Source: an uncultured Spartobacteria bacterium
GTDB taxonomy: Bacteria; Verrucomicrobiota; Verrucomicrobiia; Chthoniobacterales; Terrimicrobiaceae
Direction: 5' to 3'
NCBI GenBank assembly: GCA_903915315.1
Contig: CAIWSO010000027.1
Location: forward strand, 1 to 12,064
Length of the DNA stretch: 12,064 nucleotides
The first letter of the stretch is position 1. The number at the start of each line of letters is the position of its first letter. Under the pieces are notes generated by a model that was given only the letters and a program-made list of their open reading frames with translations, was not told the DNA's origin and searched no databases. Below, piece after piece: positions 1 to 7,353 of this stretch. The translations under genes and the position numbers were made by a program.

Positions 1-1396
1 ATTGAAGATCGAGCTCGAATCCCTGCCCACCGAGCTCGACCAACTCGAACGTCAAATTATGCAGCTCGAAATGGAGCGTCAGGCACTCAAAAAAGAAAAA
101 GATCCCGCAAGCCGTGAGCGCTTGGAAAAACTCGAGCGCGAACTCGCTGACGTGAAGGAACAATCCTCCACGCTCCGTGCCCAATGGCTCAAGGAAAAGG
201 AAGAGATCGGCAAATCCCAGAAGGTCGCTGAGAAAATTGAGCATTTGAGATCCGAGTTGGAGCAGGCCCAGCGTCGAGGCGATCTCCAACGCGCGAGCGA
301 AATCCAATACGGTCAAATCCCCGAAATGGAGAGAGCGCTCCACAAAATTCAATCCACCGATCCCGACTCTGTTCTTTCCAAGAAAGGCGGCATTCTTCGT
401 GAGGAGGTCACCGAGGAGGATATCGCCAAGGTCGTTGCCACCTGGACTGGTATTCCTGTATCTCGTTTGCAAGAAGGCGAACGGGCGAAACTAGTGAAAA
501 TGGAAGAGCGCCTCATGGAACAAGTCGTCGGTCAGCAACAAGCCATCAAGGCTGTTTCTAATGCCGTTCGCCGTGCTCGCGCTGGCCTTCAAGATGAGAA
601 TCGTCCGATCGGTTCCTTTCTTTTCCTCGGCCCGACTGGTGTCGGAAAAACCGAGCTTTCCAAGGCGCTTGCTGAATTTCTCTTTGATGACGAGGGAGCG
701 ATCATTCGTCTCGATATGTCGGAGTACATGGAGAAACACACTGTCGCCCGCCTTATTGGAGCCCCTCCGGGCTATGTGGGTTACGAGGAAGGGGGACAAT
801 TGACTGAGGCCGTCAGACGCAAACCGTATTGCGTGATTCTTTTTGACGAAGTGGAAAAAGCTCACCCAGATGTATTCAATGTCCTTCTTCAAGTGTTGGA
901 CGATGGACGCATCACTGATGGGCAGGGGCGAACGGTCGATTTCAAAAACTGCGTTCTCATTATGACCTCGAATATCGGTTCCCAATACATCATGGAGGAC
1001 CTAGAAAAAGGGGAGCGGAATCGCCGAGTTCAGGAAGCTCTTCGAGGGCATTTCCGCCCAGAATTTCTCAACCGCATCGATGAGATCATCATCTTCGACC
1101 GCTTGGATAGCAGTCAGATCACTCACATCGTCGATATCCAGTTGACCCGTCTCCTGCAGCGCCTCGCCAAGCAGAATATCACTCTCACTCTAGATGACTC
1201 AGCGAAGCAGTTTCTTGGTAGGGAAGGCTACGACCCTGCCTATGGGGCTCGCCCTCTCAAGCGCGTCATTCAACGTGAGATTCTTGATCCGCTCAGCCTT
1301 GAAATTCTCGATGGACACTTCGGTGAGGGAGATCATATCCAGGCGCGACAAATGGAAGGGAAACTTAGCTTTCAAAAATCTAATGGGGCAGGGTAG
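1..1396 (+). CDS. clpB: ATP-dependent chaperone ClpB, C-terminal half (cut by window start)
   Basis: ClpB is a cytosolic hexameric AAA+ disaggregase that threads aggregated proteins through its pore together with DnaK. The frame is already open at base 2, so the true start and the N and D1 domains lie upstream; 464 residues remain, roughly the second half of a protein of about 860. Fragment residues 1 to about 120 are a charged heptad-like coiled coil, the M domain. Its full length favours ClpB over ClpC or ClpA. The D2 AAA+ domain follows: Walker A GPTGVGKT 210-217, pore loop GYVG with Tyr258, Walker B ILFDE 279-283, sensor 1 TSN 322-324, the arginine-finger region FLNR ending at Arg358, and sensor 2 GARP 415-418. 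The stop is TAG 1394-1396. The downstream hydrolase starts 24 bp later on the same strand and may be co-transcribed. Confidence 0.96.
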   Translation, partial: LKIELESLPTELDQLERQIMQLEMERQALKKEKDPASRERLEKLERELADVKEQSSTLRAQWLKEKEEIGKSQKVAEKIEHLRSELEQAQRRGDLQRASEIQYGQIPEMERALHKIQSTDPDSVLSKKGGILREEVTEEDIAKVVATWTGIPVSRLQEGERAKLVKMEERLMEQVVGQQQAIKAVSNAVRRARAGLQDENRPIGSFLFLGPTGVGKTELSKALAEFLFDDEGAIIRLDMSEYMEKHTVARLIGAPPGYVGYEEGGQLTEAVRRKPYCVILFDEVEKAHPDVFNVLLQVLDDGRITDGQGRTVDFKNCVLIMTSNIGSQYIMEDLEKGERNRRVQEALRGHFRPEFLNRIDEIIIFDRLDSSQITHIVDIQLTRLLQRLAKQNITLTLDDSAKQFLGREGYDPAYGARPLKRVIQREILDPLSLEILDGHFGEGDHIQARQMEGKLSFQKSNGAG

Positions 1397-1420
1397 ATAG
1401 TCTGTTTTCACTCTCTCCGA

Positions 1421-2308
1421 ATGGTCATCAAATTACGTTTCTCAAAATATAGCTCATTTTTAGCCGTTCTCGCCGGGCTTCTGTTCACTGCCAATTTCGC
1501 GTTGGCGGATGTGGATTTTGTTCAAGTGCCTAGCGAGGTCATGAAAAGAGAGGTCCCTGCCTCGGTCACAATGCCCCGCAATTACGCGAGCACGAAGACT
1601 CGGCTTCCCGTTGTCTACTTGTTGCACGGTGCCGGCGACGATGAGCGTGGTTGGGGCCTCAATACGCCTGTGCAGGAAATGGCAGATAAATATGGCGTCA
1701 TTATAGTAACGCCTAGCGTCGGACTCAGTTGGTATTTCGACAGTCCTGTGGATAGCAGCAGTCAGTTTGAAACTTTCGTATCAAAGGAACTCGTGAAGTA
1801 TGTGGACTCACATTATCGGAGTTTGCCAAAACGAGAGGGCCGCGCGCTCGCTGGTTTGAGTATGGGTGGACATGGGGCCATGTTCCTCGGTCTCCGTCAC
1901 AAGGACATATTCAGCGCTGCAGTTCCGATCAGTGGGGGAGTAGATGTATGCGGTTCCCACCCCCTCGTTGGACCGTTCTCAGAGAGATGGGGGATTAAGC
2001 AATACCTAGGCCCCATTGAGATGTACCCCGAACGCTGGCGCGAACTCAGCGTCATCAATCAAGTGGACAGGCTCAAGTCCGGCGAGTTGGCCATTTCCAT
2101 TGACTGCGGCACGGGAGATTTCTTTATCGAGGTGAATCGTCAACTTCATGCGAAGCTGACTGAAAAGGGCATCTCTCACGAGTACGTCGAGTTTCCCGGT
2201 GGGCATAGTTGGGAATACTGGCGACTCGCTCTCCCTCGGCAGATGGAGTTCCTAAATCACCACTTCCAGAATTTAGCTGCGACACAAAAACTCGGTAAGT
2301 CGAAATAA
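1421..2308 (+). CDS. Secreted esterase D/antigen 85-type alpha/beta-hydrolase
   Basis: This is a 295-residue alpha/beta-hydrolase of the esterase D / S-formylglutathione hydrolase-like superfamily. The N terminus is a clear signal peptide: Lys4, Arg6 and Lys9, a hydrophobic core at about 13-24, and an A-L-A cleavage motif at 27-29 before Asp30, so the enzyme should be exported. The oxyanion-side motif HGAGDD is at 69-74 and the nucleophile elbow GLSMGG has Ser147. Asp233 in CGTGDFF and His262 in GGHSWEYW complete a plausible triad. Relatives cleave carboxylic or feruloyl/acetyl esters or acyl-glutathione; an exported copy argues against a formaldehyde-detoxification role and fits glycan or small-ester hydrolysis, but the substrate cannot be read here. 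No Shine-Dalgarno motif precedes the ATG. It lies 24 bp after clpB and converges on ruvB across 37 bp with no obvious terminator hairpin. Confidence 0.88.
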   Translation: MVIKLRFSKYSSFLAVLAGLLFTANFALADVDFVQVPSEVMKREVPASVTMPRNYASTKTRLPVVYLLHGAGDDERGWGLNTPVQEMADKYGVIIVTPSVGLSWYFDSPVDSSSQFETFVSKELVKYVDSHYRSLPKREGRALAGLSMGGHGAMFLGLRHKDIFSAAVPISGGVDVCGSHPLVGPFSERWGIKQYLGPIEMYPERWRELSVINQVDRLKSGELAISIDCGTGDFFIEVNRQLHAKLTEKGISHEYVEFPGGHSWEYWRLALPRQMEFLNHHFQNLAATQKLGKSK

Positions 2309-2345
2309 TGCGCCCTGCTCCGTGCGTGATATTCAGCGGCTCGGA

Positions 2346-3386
2346 TTATTCTTGGTCTGAAAAAAACTCGCTTTGCTCTGACTTGGCCTTGGGGGCTTGG
2401 AGTCCGAGTTTTCTATAAGCTTTAGGCATGGCAACTCGGCCCTGCGCGGTTCGTTTCACGTACCCTTGCATGATCAGATACGGTTCGTGAACTTCCTCGA
2501 TGGTTCCCGATTCCTCACCGATCGCCACGGCGAGGCTATTGACTCCCACTGGCCCGCCATCAAAAAGTCCAATGATCGCTTCGAGGATGCGTTTGTCCAT
2601 TTCGTCAAATCCCTCGGAATCGATATCCAGCATGGTGAGTGCTTCTGCCGCTGTTTGAGCGGTGATGCGTCCTCCGGCGCGGACGAGAGCGTAATCTCTT
2701 ACCCATCGAAGTAGGTTGTTGGCGATACGGGGTGTGCCTCTAGCGCGGCGGGCGATCTCCATATCGGCACCTGGTTCCAATTCGCTGTTAAGTAACCCAG
2801 CGCTGCGAGAAACAATCTTGGCGAGGGTTTCCGCCGTGTAATAATCCAAGCGGCAATTCATGCCAAATCGGGAGCGGAGCGGGTCGCTGATCATTCCTGA
2901 TCGCGTTGTCGCACCGACTAAGGTGAAAGGAGCCAGATTCAACCGCACTGTTCTCGCGCTTGGGCCTTGATCGATCACTATATCCAGTTTGAAGTCCTCC
3001 ATGGCAGGATAAAGGTATTCCTCGATGGCGGGCTGCAGGCGGTGAATCTCGTCGATGAAGAGGACGCCGCCACGTTCGATATTCGTAAGGAGACCTGCGA
3101 GGTCGCCGGCTTTATCGATCATCGGGCCGCTAGTCGTGCGTACCTCGGCTCCCATGGCATTGCCAATAATGTAGGCGAGAGTGGTCTTGCCTAGCCCCGG
3201 GGGGCCGCTTAAAAGAATGTGCTGGAGTGTGTCGCCACGTTGCTTGGCGGCTTCCACCATCACCTGCAAGCGCTCAACGGTTTTATCCTGCCCCGCAAAT
3301 TCCTCAAAAAGAGGCGGGCGAAGGGAAACCTCAAATGCTGAATCCAGCGGTTCGAGTTCCTGAGATTTGGGATCCGGCTTGCTCAT
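2346..3386 (-). CDS. ruvB: Holliday junction branch migration DNA helicase RuvB
   Basis: RuvB is the AAA+ motor that, with RuvA, drives branch migration of Holliday junctions during recombination and repair. The 346-residue length is normal for the family. Visible motifs are the N-terminal LRPP..FEEFAGQ segment, Walker A GPPGLGKT 61-68, Walker B LFIDEIH 109-115, the RuvB-type sensor 1 GATTRSG 158-164, and the arginine-finger segment PLRSRFG 169-175. Sensor 2 is GTPRIANNLLRWVRDYA, and a C-terminal winged helix has EPYLIMQGYVKRTAQGR. The ATG at 3386 gives the expected N terminus. Neither ruvA nor ruvC is adjacent. The gene lies 202 bp downstream of ssb on the same strand, so it may have its own promoter; a short inverted repeat (3395-3416) sits directly before the start codon. 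Confidence 0.97.
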   Translation of the reverse strand: MSKPDPKSQELEPLDSAFEVSLRPPLFEEFAGQDKTVERLQVMVEAAKQRGDTLQHILLSGPPGLGKTTLAYIIGNAMGAEVRTTSGPMIDKAGDLAGLLTNIERGGVLFIDEIHRLQPAIEEYLYPAMEDFKLDIVIDQGPSARTVRLNLAPFTLVGATTRSGMISDPLRSRFGMNCRLDYYTAETLAKIVSRSAGLLNSELEPGADMEIARRARGTPRIANNLLRWVRDYALVRAGGRITAQTAAEALTMLDIDSEGFDEMDKRILEAIIGLFDGGPVGVNSLAVAIGEESGTIEEVHEPYLIMQGYVKRTAQGRVAMPKAYRKLGLQAPKAKSEQSEFFSDQE

Positions 3387-3394
3387 CGTTCCAG

Positions 3395-3416
3395 TGAGAT
3401 TTTCATTGGGATCTCA
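3395..3416 (-). repeat. Short inverted repeat just before ruvB
   Basis: TGAGAT (3395-3400) and ATCTCA (3411-3416) form a perfect 6-bp inverted repeat around a 10-base centre, ending 8 bases before the ruvB ATG. In the mRNA this could form a small hairpin over the ribosome-landing region; as DNA it could be a half-site pair for a dimeric regulator. It does not match the well-known LexA boxes I can recall. A chance palindrome is quite possible at this length. Confidence 0.3.
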
Positions 3417-3487
3417 AATATCAACCATTTTAAATCGAGAACCAAGGAAATGAAATAATCCTGAAATACGGCTTAAAATAAAAGCGC

Positions 3488-3537
3488 TCCAATAATCCAT
3501 GCATTGGACACCATATCCAATAATCCGCATCAATAAT
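3488..3537 (-). repeat. Repeated GGATTATTGGA elements upstream of ruvB
   Basis: On the minus strand GGATTATTGGA occurs exactly twice, at 3526-3516 and 3498-3488, 28 bases apart start to start. A related ATTATTGA lies at 3537-3530. The 3488-3508 copy is also part of an imperfect palindrome, TCCAAT-N9-ATTGGA. Evenly spaced direct repeats upstream of a gene often mark regulator-binding sites, and ruvB is the gene they precede. Function is inference; AT-rich DNA produces such repeats by chance more easily than coding DNA. Confidence 0.35.
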
Positions 3538-3588
3538 TAGAGCAGCTTAGCCAGAATCTTCCTAGACGGACGGGTTCCTCTTTTGGGA

Positions 3589-4068
3589 TCAAAAAGGAAT
3601 GTCGTCGTCGTTATCGTGGGGAGCTGCTGGCGGCGTATAGGGACGGGATGGAGCGGGGGAAGCGGTGCGGCGTGGCGCAGGGGCTTCGCCGCCCTCGTGG
3701 TCCCCACGTGGCCCTGATGGAGCATCGCCGCCGGTGCGAGCACCAAGAAGTTGGAGGTTTTCACCCACCACCTTCATGCGGCTGCGTTTTTGACCACTGG
3801 CTTTGTCATCCCAAGTATCCATGCGAAGGCGACCTTCGATGTAGACTGGGCGGCCTTTTTTAGCATATTCCCCGGCGATTTCCGCAAGGCGACCCCAAAG
3901 CTCGACATCCACAAAGGTTGTCTCTTCACGCTTCTCGCCGTTATCGAGAGTGTAGTTGCGATTAATGGCGAGGCCGAGGTCGGCAACAGCGCTGCCTTTG
4001 GATGTGAACTTGACTTCTGGGTCGCGTGTCACGTTGCCGATGAGGATAACTTTGTTGACGTTCGCCAT
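3589..4068 (-). CDS. ssb: Single-stranded DNA-binding protein SSB
   Basis: SSB coats single-stranded DNA during replication, recombination and repair and recruits partner proteins through its C-terminal tip. The 159 residues have the standard layout: an OB fold at about 1-108 beginning MANVNKVILIGNVTRDPEV, with Trp59 and Trp86 in typical positions, a Gly/Pro/Ala-rich flexible linker at about 110-150, and the acidic tip DDDIPF at 154-159 that docks repair and replication enzymes. The ATG at 4068 lies 21 bp after rpsF, giving the widespread rpsF-ssb pair. The rpsR and rplI genes that often follow in other bacteria are absent; ruvB comes next instead, after a long spacer. It is probably the last gene of the prs operon. 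Confidence 0.97.
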   Translation of the reverse strand: MANVNKVILIGNVTRDPEVKFTSKGSAVADLGLAINRNYTLDNGEKREETTFVDVELWGRLAEIAGEYAKKGRPVYIEGRLRMDTWDDKASGQKRSRMKVVGENLQLLGARTGGDAPSGPRGDHEGGEAPAPRRTASPAPSRPYTPPAAPHDNDDDIPF

Positions 4069-4089
4069 GGGATTTGGGGTCTGTTAAGG

Positions 4090-4404
4090 TTAGGCTGCTG
4101 CAGCGACTGCTGCTTTCTTAGCGGGCAATTGCATGTAATTTTGCAGCAAAATATCGTTGTCCAACTTGAACTTGGCGCGGACTTTTTCGATGACTGTTGG
4201 TGCAGCTTCGAAAATATAATTCACGAAATAGGCGCTTTTGGTGTGTTGGGACTCGTAAGCGAGTTCGCGCTTCTCGAGGCGTTGCACTTGTTCAATGCGT
4301 GCGCCTTCATTCTGGAGAACTTTCTCCAAACGCTCGATCGTGTCTTTGATGGTTTCTTCTTTTCCCTTGGTGTTAAGGGCGAGTAGTGCTTCGTATCTGT
4401 TCAT
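4090..4404 (-). CDS. rpsF: Small ribosomal subunit protein bS6
   Basis: This 104-residue protein is bS6, which binds the 30S platform with bS18. It begins MNRYEALLALNTKG, the usual first beta strand with the conserved RYE, and continues with the S6 ferredoxin-like fold including KRELAYE and SAYFVNYIFEA. The C terminus is an Ala-rich tail (AAVAAAA) in place of the acidic tail of enterobacterial S6. The ATG lies only 5 bp after the pth stop. The AGGA that overlaps the pth TAG stop is one of the few Shine-Dalgarno-like sequences in this window, suggesting coupled translation. Its normal partner gene rpsR is not in this cluster. Confidence 0.96.
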   Translation of the reverse strand: MNRYEALLALNTKGKEETIKDTIERLEKVLQNEGARIEQVQRLEKRELAYESQHTKSAYFVNYIFEAAPTVIEKVRAKFKLDNDILLQNYMQLPAKKAAVAAAA

Positions 4405-4409
4405 TATTC

Positions 4410-4982
4410 CTAGTTTTTTTGGTTGAATTGATTCATTGCGGCATCGATGCCGTGGGCGTTTGCGTATTCAAACGCATCTGCAGCCCGGGTCACGCTTTCT
4501 TCGACGGCGGGTAGTTCTTCGTTGGTGAAACGTCCGAGCACATGATCGTGAAGGGCGCTACCGTCAGGTTGACCGATTCCTACGCGGAGGCGGGGAACGG
4601 CTTCAGTGCTGAGGTGGACAAGGACGGACTCCAGTCCGTTATGGCCGCCCGCACTTCCGGATTTCCGAAGACGAAGAGTCCCAAGAGGCAAAGAAATGTC
4701 GTCAAGGATGACGATCACTTCATTGGTTGGGATCTTGTAATACCTGGAAAAATCGCCAACAGCTTCGCCGCTCAGATTCATAAAAGTTTGTGGCTTTATG
4801 ATCGTGCGGCCACCGACTTTGGCGCTATCCGAGTTCCATTTCGGCTCAAACGAAAACGAGGTGGCTGTACGGCGGGCAATTTCGTCCGCAACAAGAAACC
4901 CGACATTGTGACGGGTGCCTGCGTATTCCTTTCCTGGGTTTCCCAGGCAGGCGACGAGACGAAATGCTGCCGTTTTTTCCAC
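4410..4982 (-). CDS. pth: Peptidyl-tRNA hydrolase
   Basis: Pth cleaves the ester bond of peptidyl-tRNA released by stalled or drop-off ribosomes and recycles tRNA; it is essential in many bacteria. All signature motifs are present in 190 residues: LGNPGKEYAGTRHNVGF with Asn15 and catalytic His25, KPQTFMNLSG with Asn69, LDD with Asp94, and GSAGGHNGL with Asn115. The start is a GTG at 4982-4980, 12 bp after the rplY stop. It places LGNPG at residue 13, as usual, and no in-frame ATG serves better. The gene sits between rplY and rpsF in a compact translation-related run, and its tight spacing suggests translational coupling. Confidence 0.96.
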   Translation of the reverse strand: MEKTAAFRLVACLGNPGKEYAGTRHNVGFLVADEIARRTATSFSFEPKWNSDSAKVGGRTIIKPQTFMNLSGEAVGDFSRYYKIPTNEVIVILDDISLPLGTLRLRKSGSAGGHNGLESVLVHLSTEAVPRLRVGIGQPDGSALHDHVLGRFTNEELPAVEESVTRAADAFEYANAHGIDAAMNQFNQKN

Positions 4983-4994
4983 GCTGAGCAGGTC

Positions 4995-5651
4995 TTACTT
5001 CTTGGCTGCGGCCTCGACCTTTTTCTCTTTGATGACTTCTGGAGCTTTTGCAGCACCGGAAGCTGGAGTCGCCTCTACAACTTTGGGCTCGGCTACAATG
5101 AAGACCGTGAGATCAGCATCATCATTCACTTCGACGCCTTCAGGCAAGACGAGGTCACGGACGTGCAAGGAGTCGCCAACTTTCATCGCGCTGATATCGA
5201 CCTTGATGAGTTCAGGTAAATTTTGTGGTAGGCAGCTGATGCTGACCGAGCGCATGTTTTGTTCCAGCAAGCCCCCGAAATTCTTAACGCCATCGGATTC
5301 GCCGAATGGTTCGACGGAAATCTCAGCGTTGATTTTGTCCGTCATGGAGACAGCGTGGAAGTCAACGTGGAGGATTTGGCGACGGATCGGATGATGCTGC
5401 ACCTCTTGGATGAGGGTGAGTTGGTTTGTGACTTTCGATCCGTCTTGGATCTCGAGATCGACAAGGATGTTCTCGCCCACGGAGTGAGAGAGGATGACTT
5501 CGATATCGCGTCGGGTGACTTCGAGGTTCGACGGAGTGGTGCGTGCACCGTAGATCACGGCTGGTACTGCTCCACGGGCGCGGACGGTTTTCACCGAATT
5601 GCGACCGCTTTCGGTACGGGGACGTGCTATTAGTTTAACTTGCTTGGCCAT
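4995..5651 (-). CDS. rplY: Large ribosomal subunit protein bL25, long CTC form
   Basis: bL25 binds 5S rRNA in the central protuberance of the 50S subunit. This copy has 218 residues, so it is the two-domain CTC (general stress protein) form, not the roughly 94-residue single-domain E. coli form. The N-terminal L25 domain covers about 1-92, with RGAVPAVIYG at about 26-35 and the QHHPIRRQILHVDFH segment. The C-terminal TL5/CTC beta domain covers about 100-190, with VEPFGES, PQNLPELIKVDIS and DLVLPEGVEV. An Ala/Lys-rich tail ends in AAAKK. It starts with ATG 9 bp after prs and ends 12 bp before pth. The adjacency rplY-pth is very common across bacteria and supports both calls. Confidence 0.95.
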   Translation of the reverse strand: MAKQVKLIARPRTESGRNSVKTVRARGAVPAVIYGARTTPSNLEVTRRDIEVILSHSVGENILVDLEIQDGSKVTNQLTLIQEVQHHPIRRQILHVDFHAVSMTDKINAEISVEPFGESDGVKNFGGLLEQNMRSVSISCLPQNLPELIKVDISAMKVGDSLHVRDLVLPEGVEVNDDADLTVFIVAEPKVVEATPASGAAKAPEVIKEKKVEAAAKK

Positions 5652-5660
5652 AAATGTGAC

Positions 5661-6623
5661 TTACTTGTTTTGTTTCAATTCAAAGAGCGAGCTTACGGAC
5701 TCATCGTCGTGGATGCGCCGGATGCCTTCACCGAGTAGTTCTGCGACAGAGAGTCCTGTCACTCTGCTGCCAGGTGTGAGACGAACCGGAACGCTATTCG
5801 TGAAAATCAACTCCTTGATATCGGAGTCCTTTAAACGCTCAACGGCCAAATCTGTCAGAACAGCGTGAGAAACGCCAGCATAAATATCCAATGCCCCGTG
5901 TTTTCTTAAAATCTTTGCCGCGCTGGTGATTGTGCCAGCTGTTTCGGTAAGGTCATCAATGATGAGAATGTTTTTTCCAGCGACATCACCGATAATGTGG
6001 GAGGCCTCAGTCTCGGTGGCACTTTTCCTTTGCTTCACCACGATGGCGAGACGGGTGCCTAGAGCGGAGGCAAAAGCGGAACCCATTTTCACACCGCCCA
6101 CATCCGGTGAAACCACGATGAGGTTGGGAATATTCAGGCTGCGAATATAGTCCACCATCACGGGTAGGGCATGAAGGTGATCGACGGGAATATCAAAAAA
6201 GCCCTGCAATTGTTGCGCATGAAGATCCATCGTCAAAACACGGTTCACCCCTGCAGCGGCAATGAGATTCGCAACGAGCTTAGCCGTGATCGGGACGCGG
6301 GGTTGGTCTTTGCGATCCTGCCTGGCGTAGCCGAAAAAGGGTATCACAGCGGTGATTCTTGCAGCACTGGCGCGGCGGGCGGCATCGACCAGAATCAGAA
6401 GCTCCATTAAGTTCTGGTTGGTGGGCGGACAGGTCGGCTGAATGATGAAAACATCACGGCCACGAATGTTATCGTTGATTTTAACGAAGGTTTCGCCGTC
6501 AGGGAAGGAGCTAACGGTGGCATCTCCCAACTCGCTACCGAGGTATTGGCAAATGTCGCGAGCGAGTGCGGGGTGTGCGTTTCCCGAAAAAATTTTCATC
6601 TCCGGGATGGTGGATAAACTCAT
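5661..6623 (-). CDS. prs: Ribose-phosphate pyrophosphokinase (PRPP synthetase)
   Basis: Prs makes 5-phosphoribosyl 1-pyrophosphate from ribose 5-phosphate and ATP, feeding purine, pyrimidine, NAD, histidine and tryptophan synthesis in the cytosol. The 320 residues match the class I family. It begins with MKIFSGNAHP-type sequence near residue 9, then FPDGE 40-44, the ATP-binding YARQDRK 99-105, and TMDLHAQQLQGFFD with His135. The flexible catalytic loop is VKQRKS at about 196-201, retaining the Lys-X-Arg pattern of the usual KRR. The PRPP loop DDLTETAGT is at 223-231. The ATG at 6623 follows the unknown secreted protein gene by 37 bp and has no Shine-Dalgarno motif. It is followed by rplY after 9 bp, so nucleotide supply and translation genes appear co-transcribed. 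Confidence 0.97.
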   Translation of the reverse strand: MSLSTIPEMKIFSGNAHPALARDICQYLGSELGDATVSSFPDGETFVKINDNIRGRDVFIIQPTCPPTNQNLMELLILVDAARRASAARITAVIPFFGYARQDRKDQPRVPITAKLVANLIAAAGVNRVLTMDLHAQQLQGFFDIPVDHLHALPVMVDYIRSLNIPNLIVVSPDVGGVKMGSAFASALGTRLAIVVKQRKSATETEASHIIGDVAGKNILIIDDLTETAGTITSAAKILRKHGALDIYAGVSHAVLTDLAVERLKDSDIKELIFTNSVPVRLTPGSRVTGLSVAELLGEGIRRIHDDESVSSLFELKQNK

Positions 6624-6660
6624 GATGGATTTAGGCTGCGGGTGATTGTGCGTTGGAATT

Positions 6661-7323
6661 TCAGTTCGCGAGGGGAGAGGGTTTGGGAGGCGGTTCCTGA
6701 GGGATCGTCGGTTCGATGCGTGTTTGAGCTAGGCGATTCAAGTAGGCGGTCTCCATGGCGTCGCATTTTTTGGCAAGCGTGGGGTCGAGTTTTTTGATGC
6801 GGCGAAAAAGCTCGCGGTAATATTCGCGGTAGGCTGCGCGCTCGGCTTCAAAGGTGCGTGCTGCTTTGGCCTTGGCTAACAGGGATTCGAGCGCGGGAGT
6901 TTTTTCGACTTTCAGGCGGGTTTCCTTGTAGCGGATTTTGACTTTGATCTCCTGTTCCTCGGTCGCCATGAGTCGAGCGGCGGTATCGACGGGAGTTTCT
7001 GTCGGGATGTCGAGAGGCATGAGATCATTGGGCTCCGTGAGGCCAGTGTCAGCGTCTGCGGGAGTGGTCAGGGATTCGTTAGTGAATGCGCCCTCGGAAT
7101 CTTTTGTCGGTTCGGCATTCGATGGGCCATCAGCCTCGGGAAGGGTGATGAAATCGCTGTCGCTAGCCGTGCTCGGTGCGGTTAATGGGGCAGTGAGTGT
7201 CAAGGCGGCTTCCTTGGGCGTGGCCGTAGGGGAGGGGGAGGATTTAGGCGCTGCTGGAGATTCTTGGGCCACCAAACCTAACGGCAAGAACGCACAAAAA
7301 AGAAGTGTCGGGATATATCGCAT
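6661..7323 (-). CDS. Unknown exported protein with P/S/T/A-rich linker and helical domain
   Basis: I do not recognise this protein. From the ATG at 7323 it is 220 residues. An in-frame GTG at 7338 would add MRFFQ, but it lies only a few bases from the predicted transcription start and adds nothing to the signal peptide. Residues 1-19 (MRYIPTLLFCAFLPLGLVA) form a typical signal peptide with likely cleavage before Gln20; there is no lipobox. Residues about 20-115 are low-complexity, rich in Pro, Ser, Thr, Ala and acidic residues. Residues about 118-203 are charged and predicted helical (KAKAARTFEAERAAYREYYR), and a proline-rich tail follows. The layout suggests an exported protein with a disordered stalk, possibly periplasmic or wall-associated. 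It is the first gene of the prs operon, with no evident functional link to its neighbours. Confidence 0.7.
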   Translation of the reverse strand: MRYIPTLLFCAFLPLGLVAQESPAAPKSSPSPTATPKEAALTLTAPLTAPSTASDSDFITLPEADGPSNAEPTKDSEGAFTNESLTTPADADTGLTEPNDLMPLDIPTETPVDTAARLMATEEQEIKVKIRYKETRLKVEKTPALESLLAKAKAARTFEAERAAYREYYRELFRRIKKLDPTLAKKCDAMETAYLNRLAQTRIEPTIPQEPPPKPSPLAN

Positions 7324-7353
7324 CTGGAAAAAGCGCACGGCAGCGCGCTTGAA

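Larger units (their letters stand above)
3387..3588. other. AT-rich ssb-ruvB intergenic spacer
   Basis: This is the longest gene-free stretch between confident genes in the window. It is clearly more AT-rich than its flanks. It holds the inverted repeat before ruvB and, on the minus strand, three copies of GGATTATT (3526-3519, 3498-3491 and 3461-3454). Weak promoter-like hexamer pairs for ruvB can be drawn, for example TTGGTT-N17-GATATT on the minus strand close to the start, but several equally poor alternatives exist. No convincing intrinsic terminator follows ssb. An open frame at 3537-3764 is mostly antisense or overlapping ssb and has no protein-like features. Confidence 0.5.

Noticed and set aside
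2309..2345. Gap between the convergent hydrolase and ruvB, searched for a bidirectional terminator
   Set aside because: No stem with a flanking T-tract could be found in these 37 bases.
3472..3508. Weak hairpin plus T-rich stretch on the minus strand, considered as the ssb operon terminator
   Set aside because: The stem TCCAAT/ATTGGA is only 6 bp and AT-rich with a 9-base loop, the T-run is interrupted, and it overlaps the direct repeats. It is too weak to call.
3751..4386. A 211-codon plus-strand open frame over ssb and rpsF
   Set aside because: It lies opposite two clear conserved genes and its Cys/Phe-rich translation looks like reverse-complement coding noise.
4542..5219. A 225-codon plus-strand open frame over pth and rplY
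   Set aside because: It is antisense to both genes, spans their junction and has no family resemblance.
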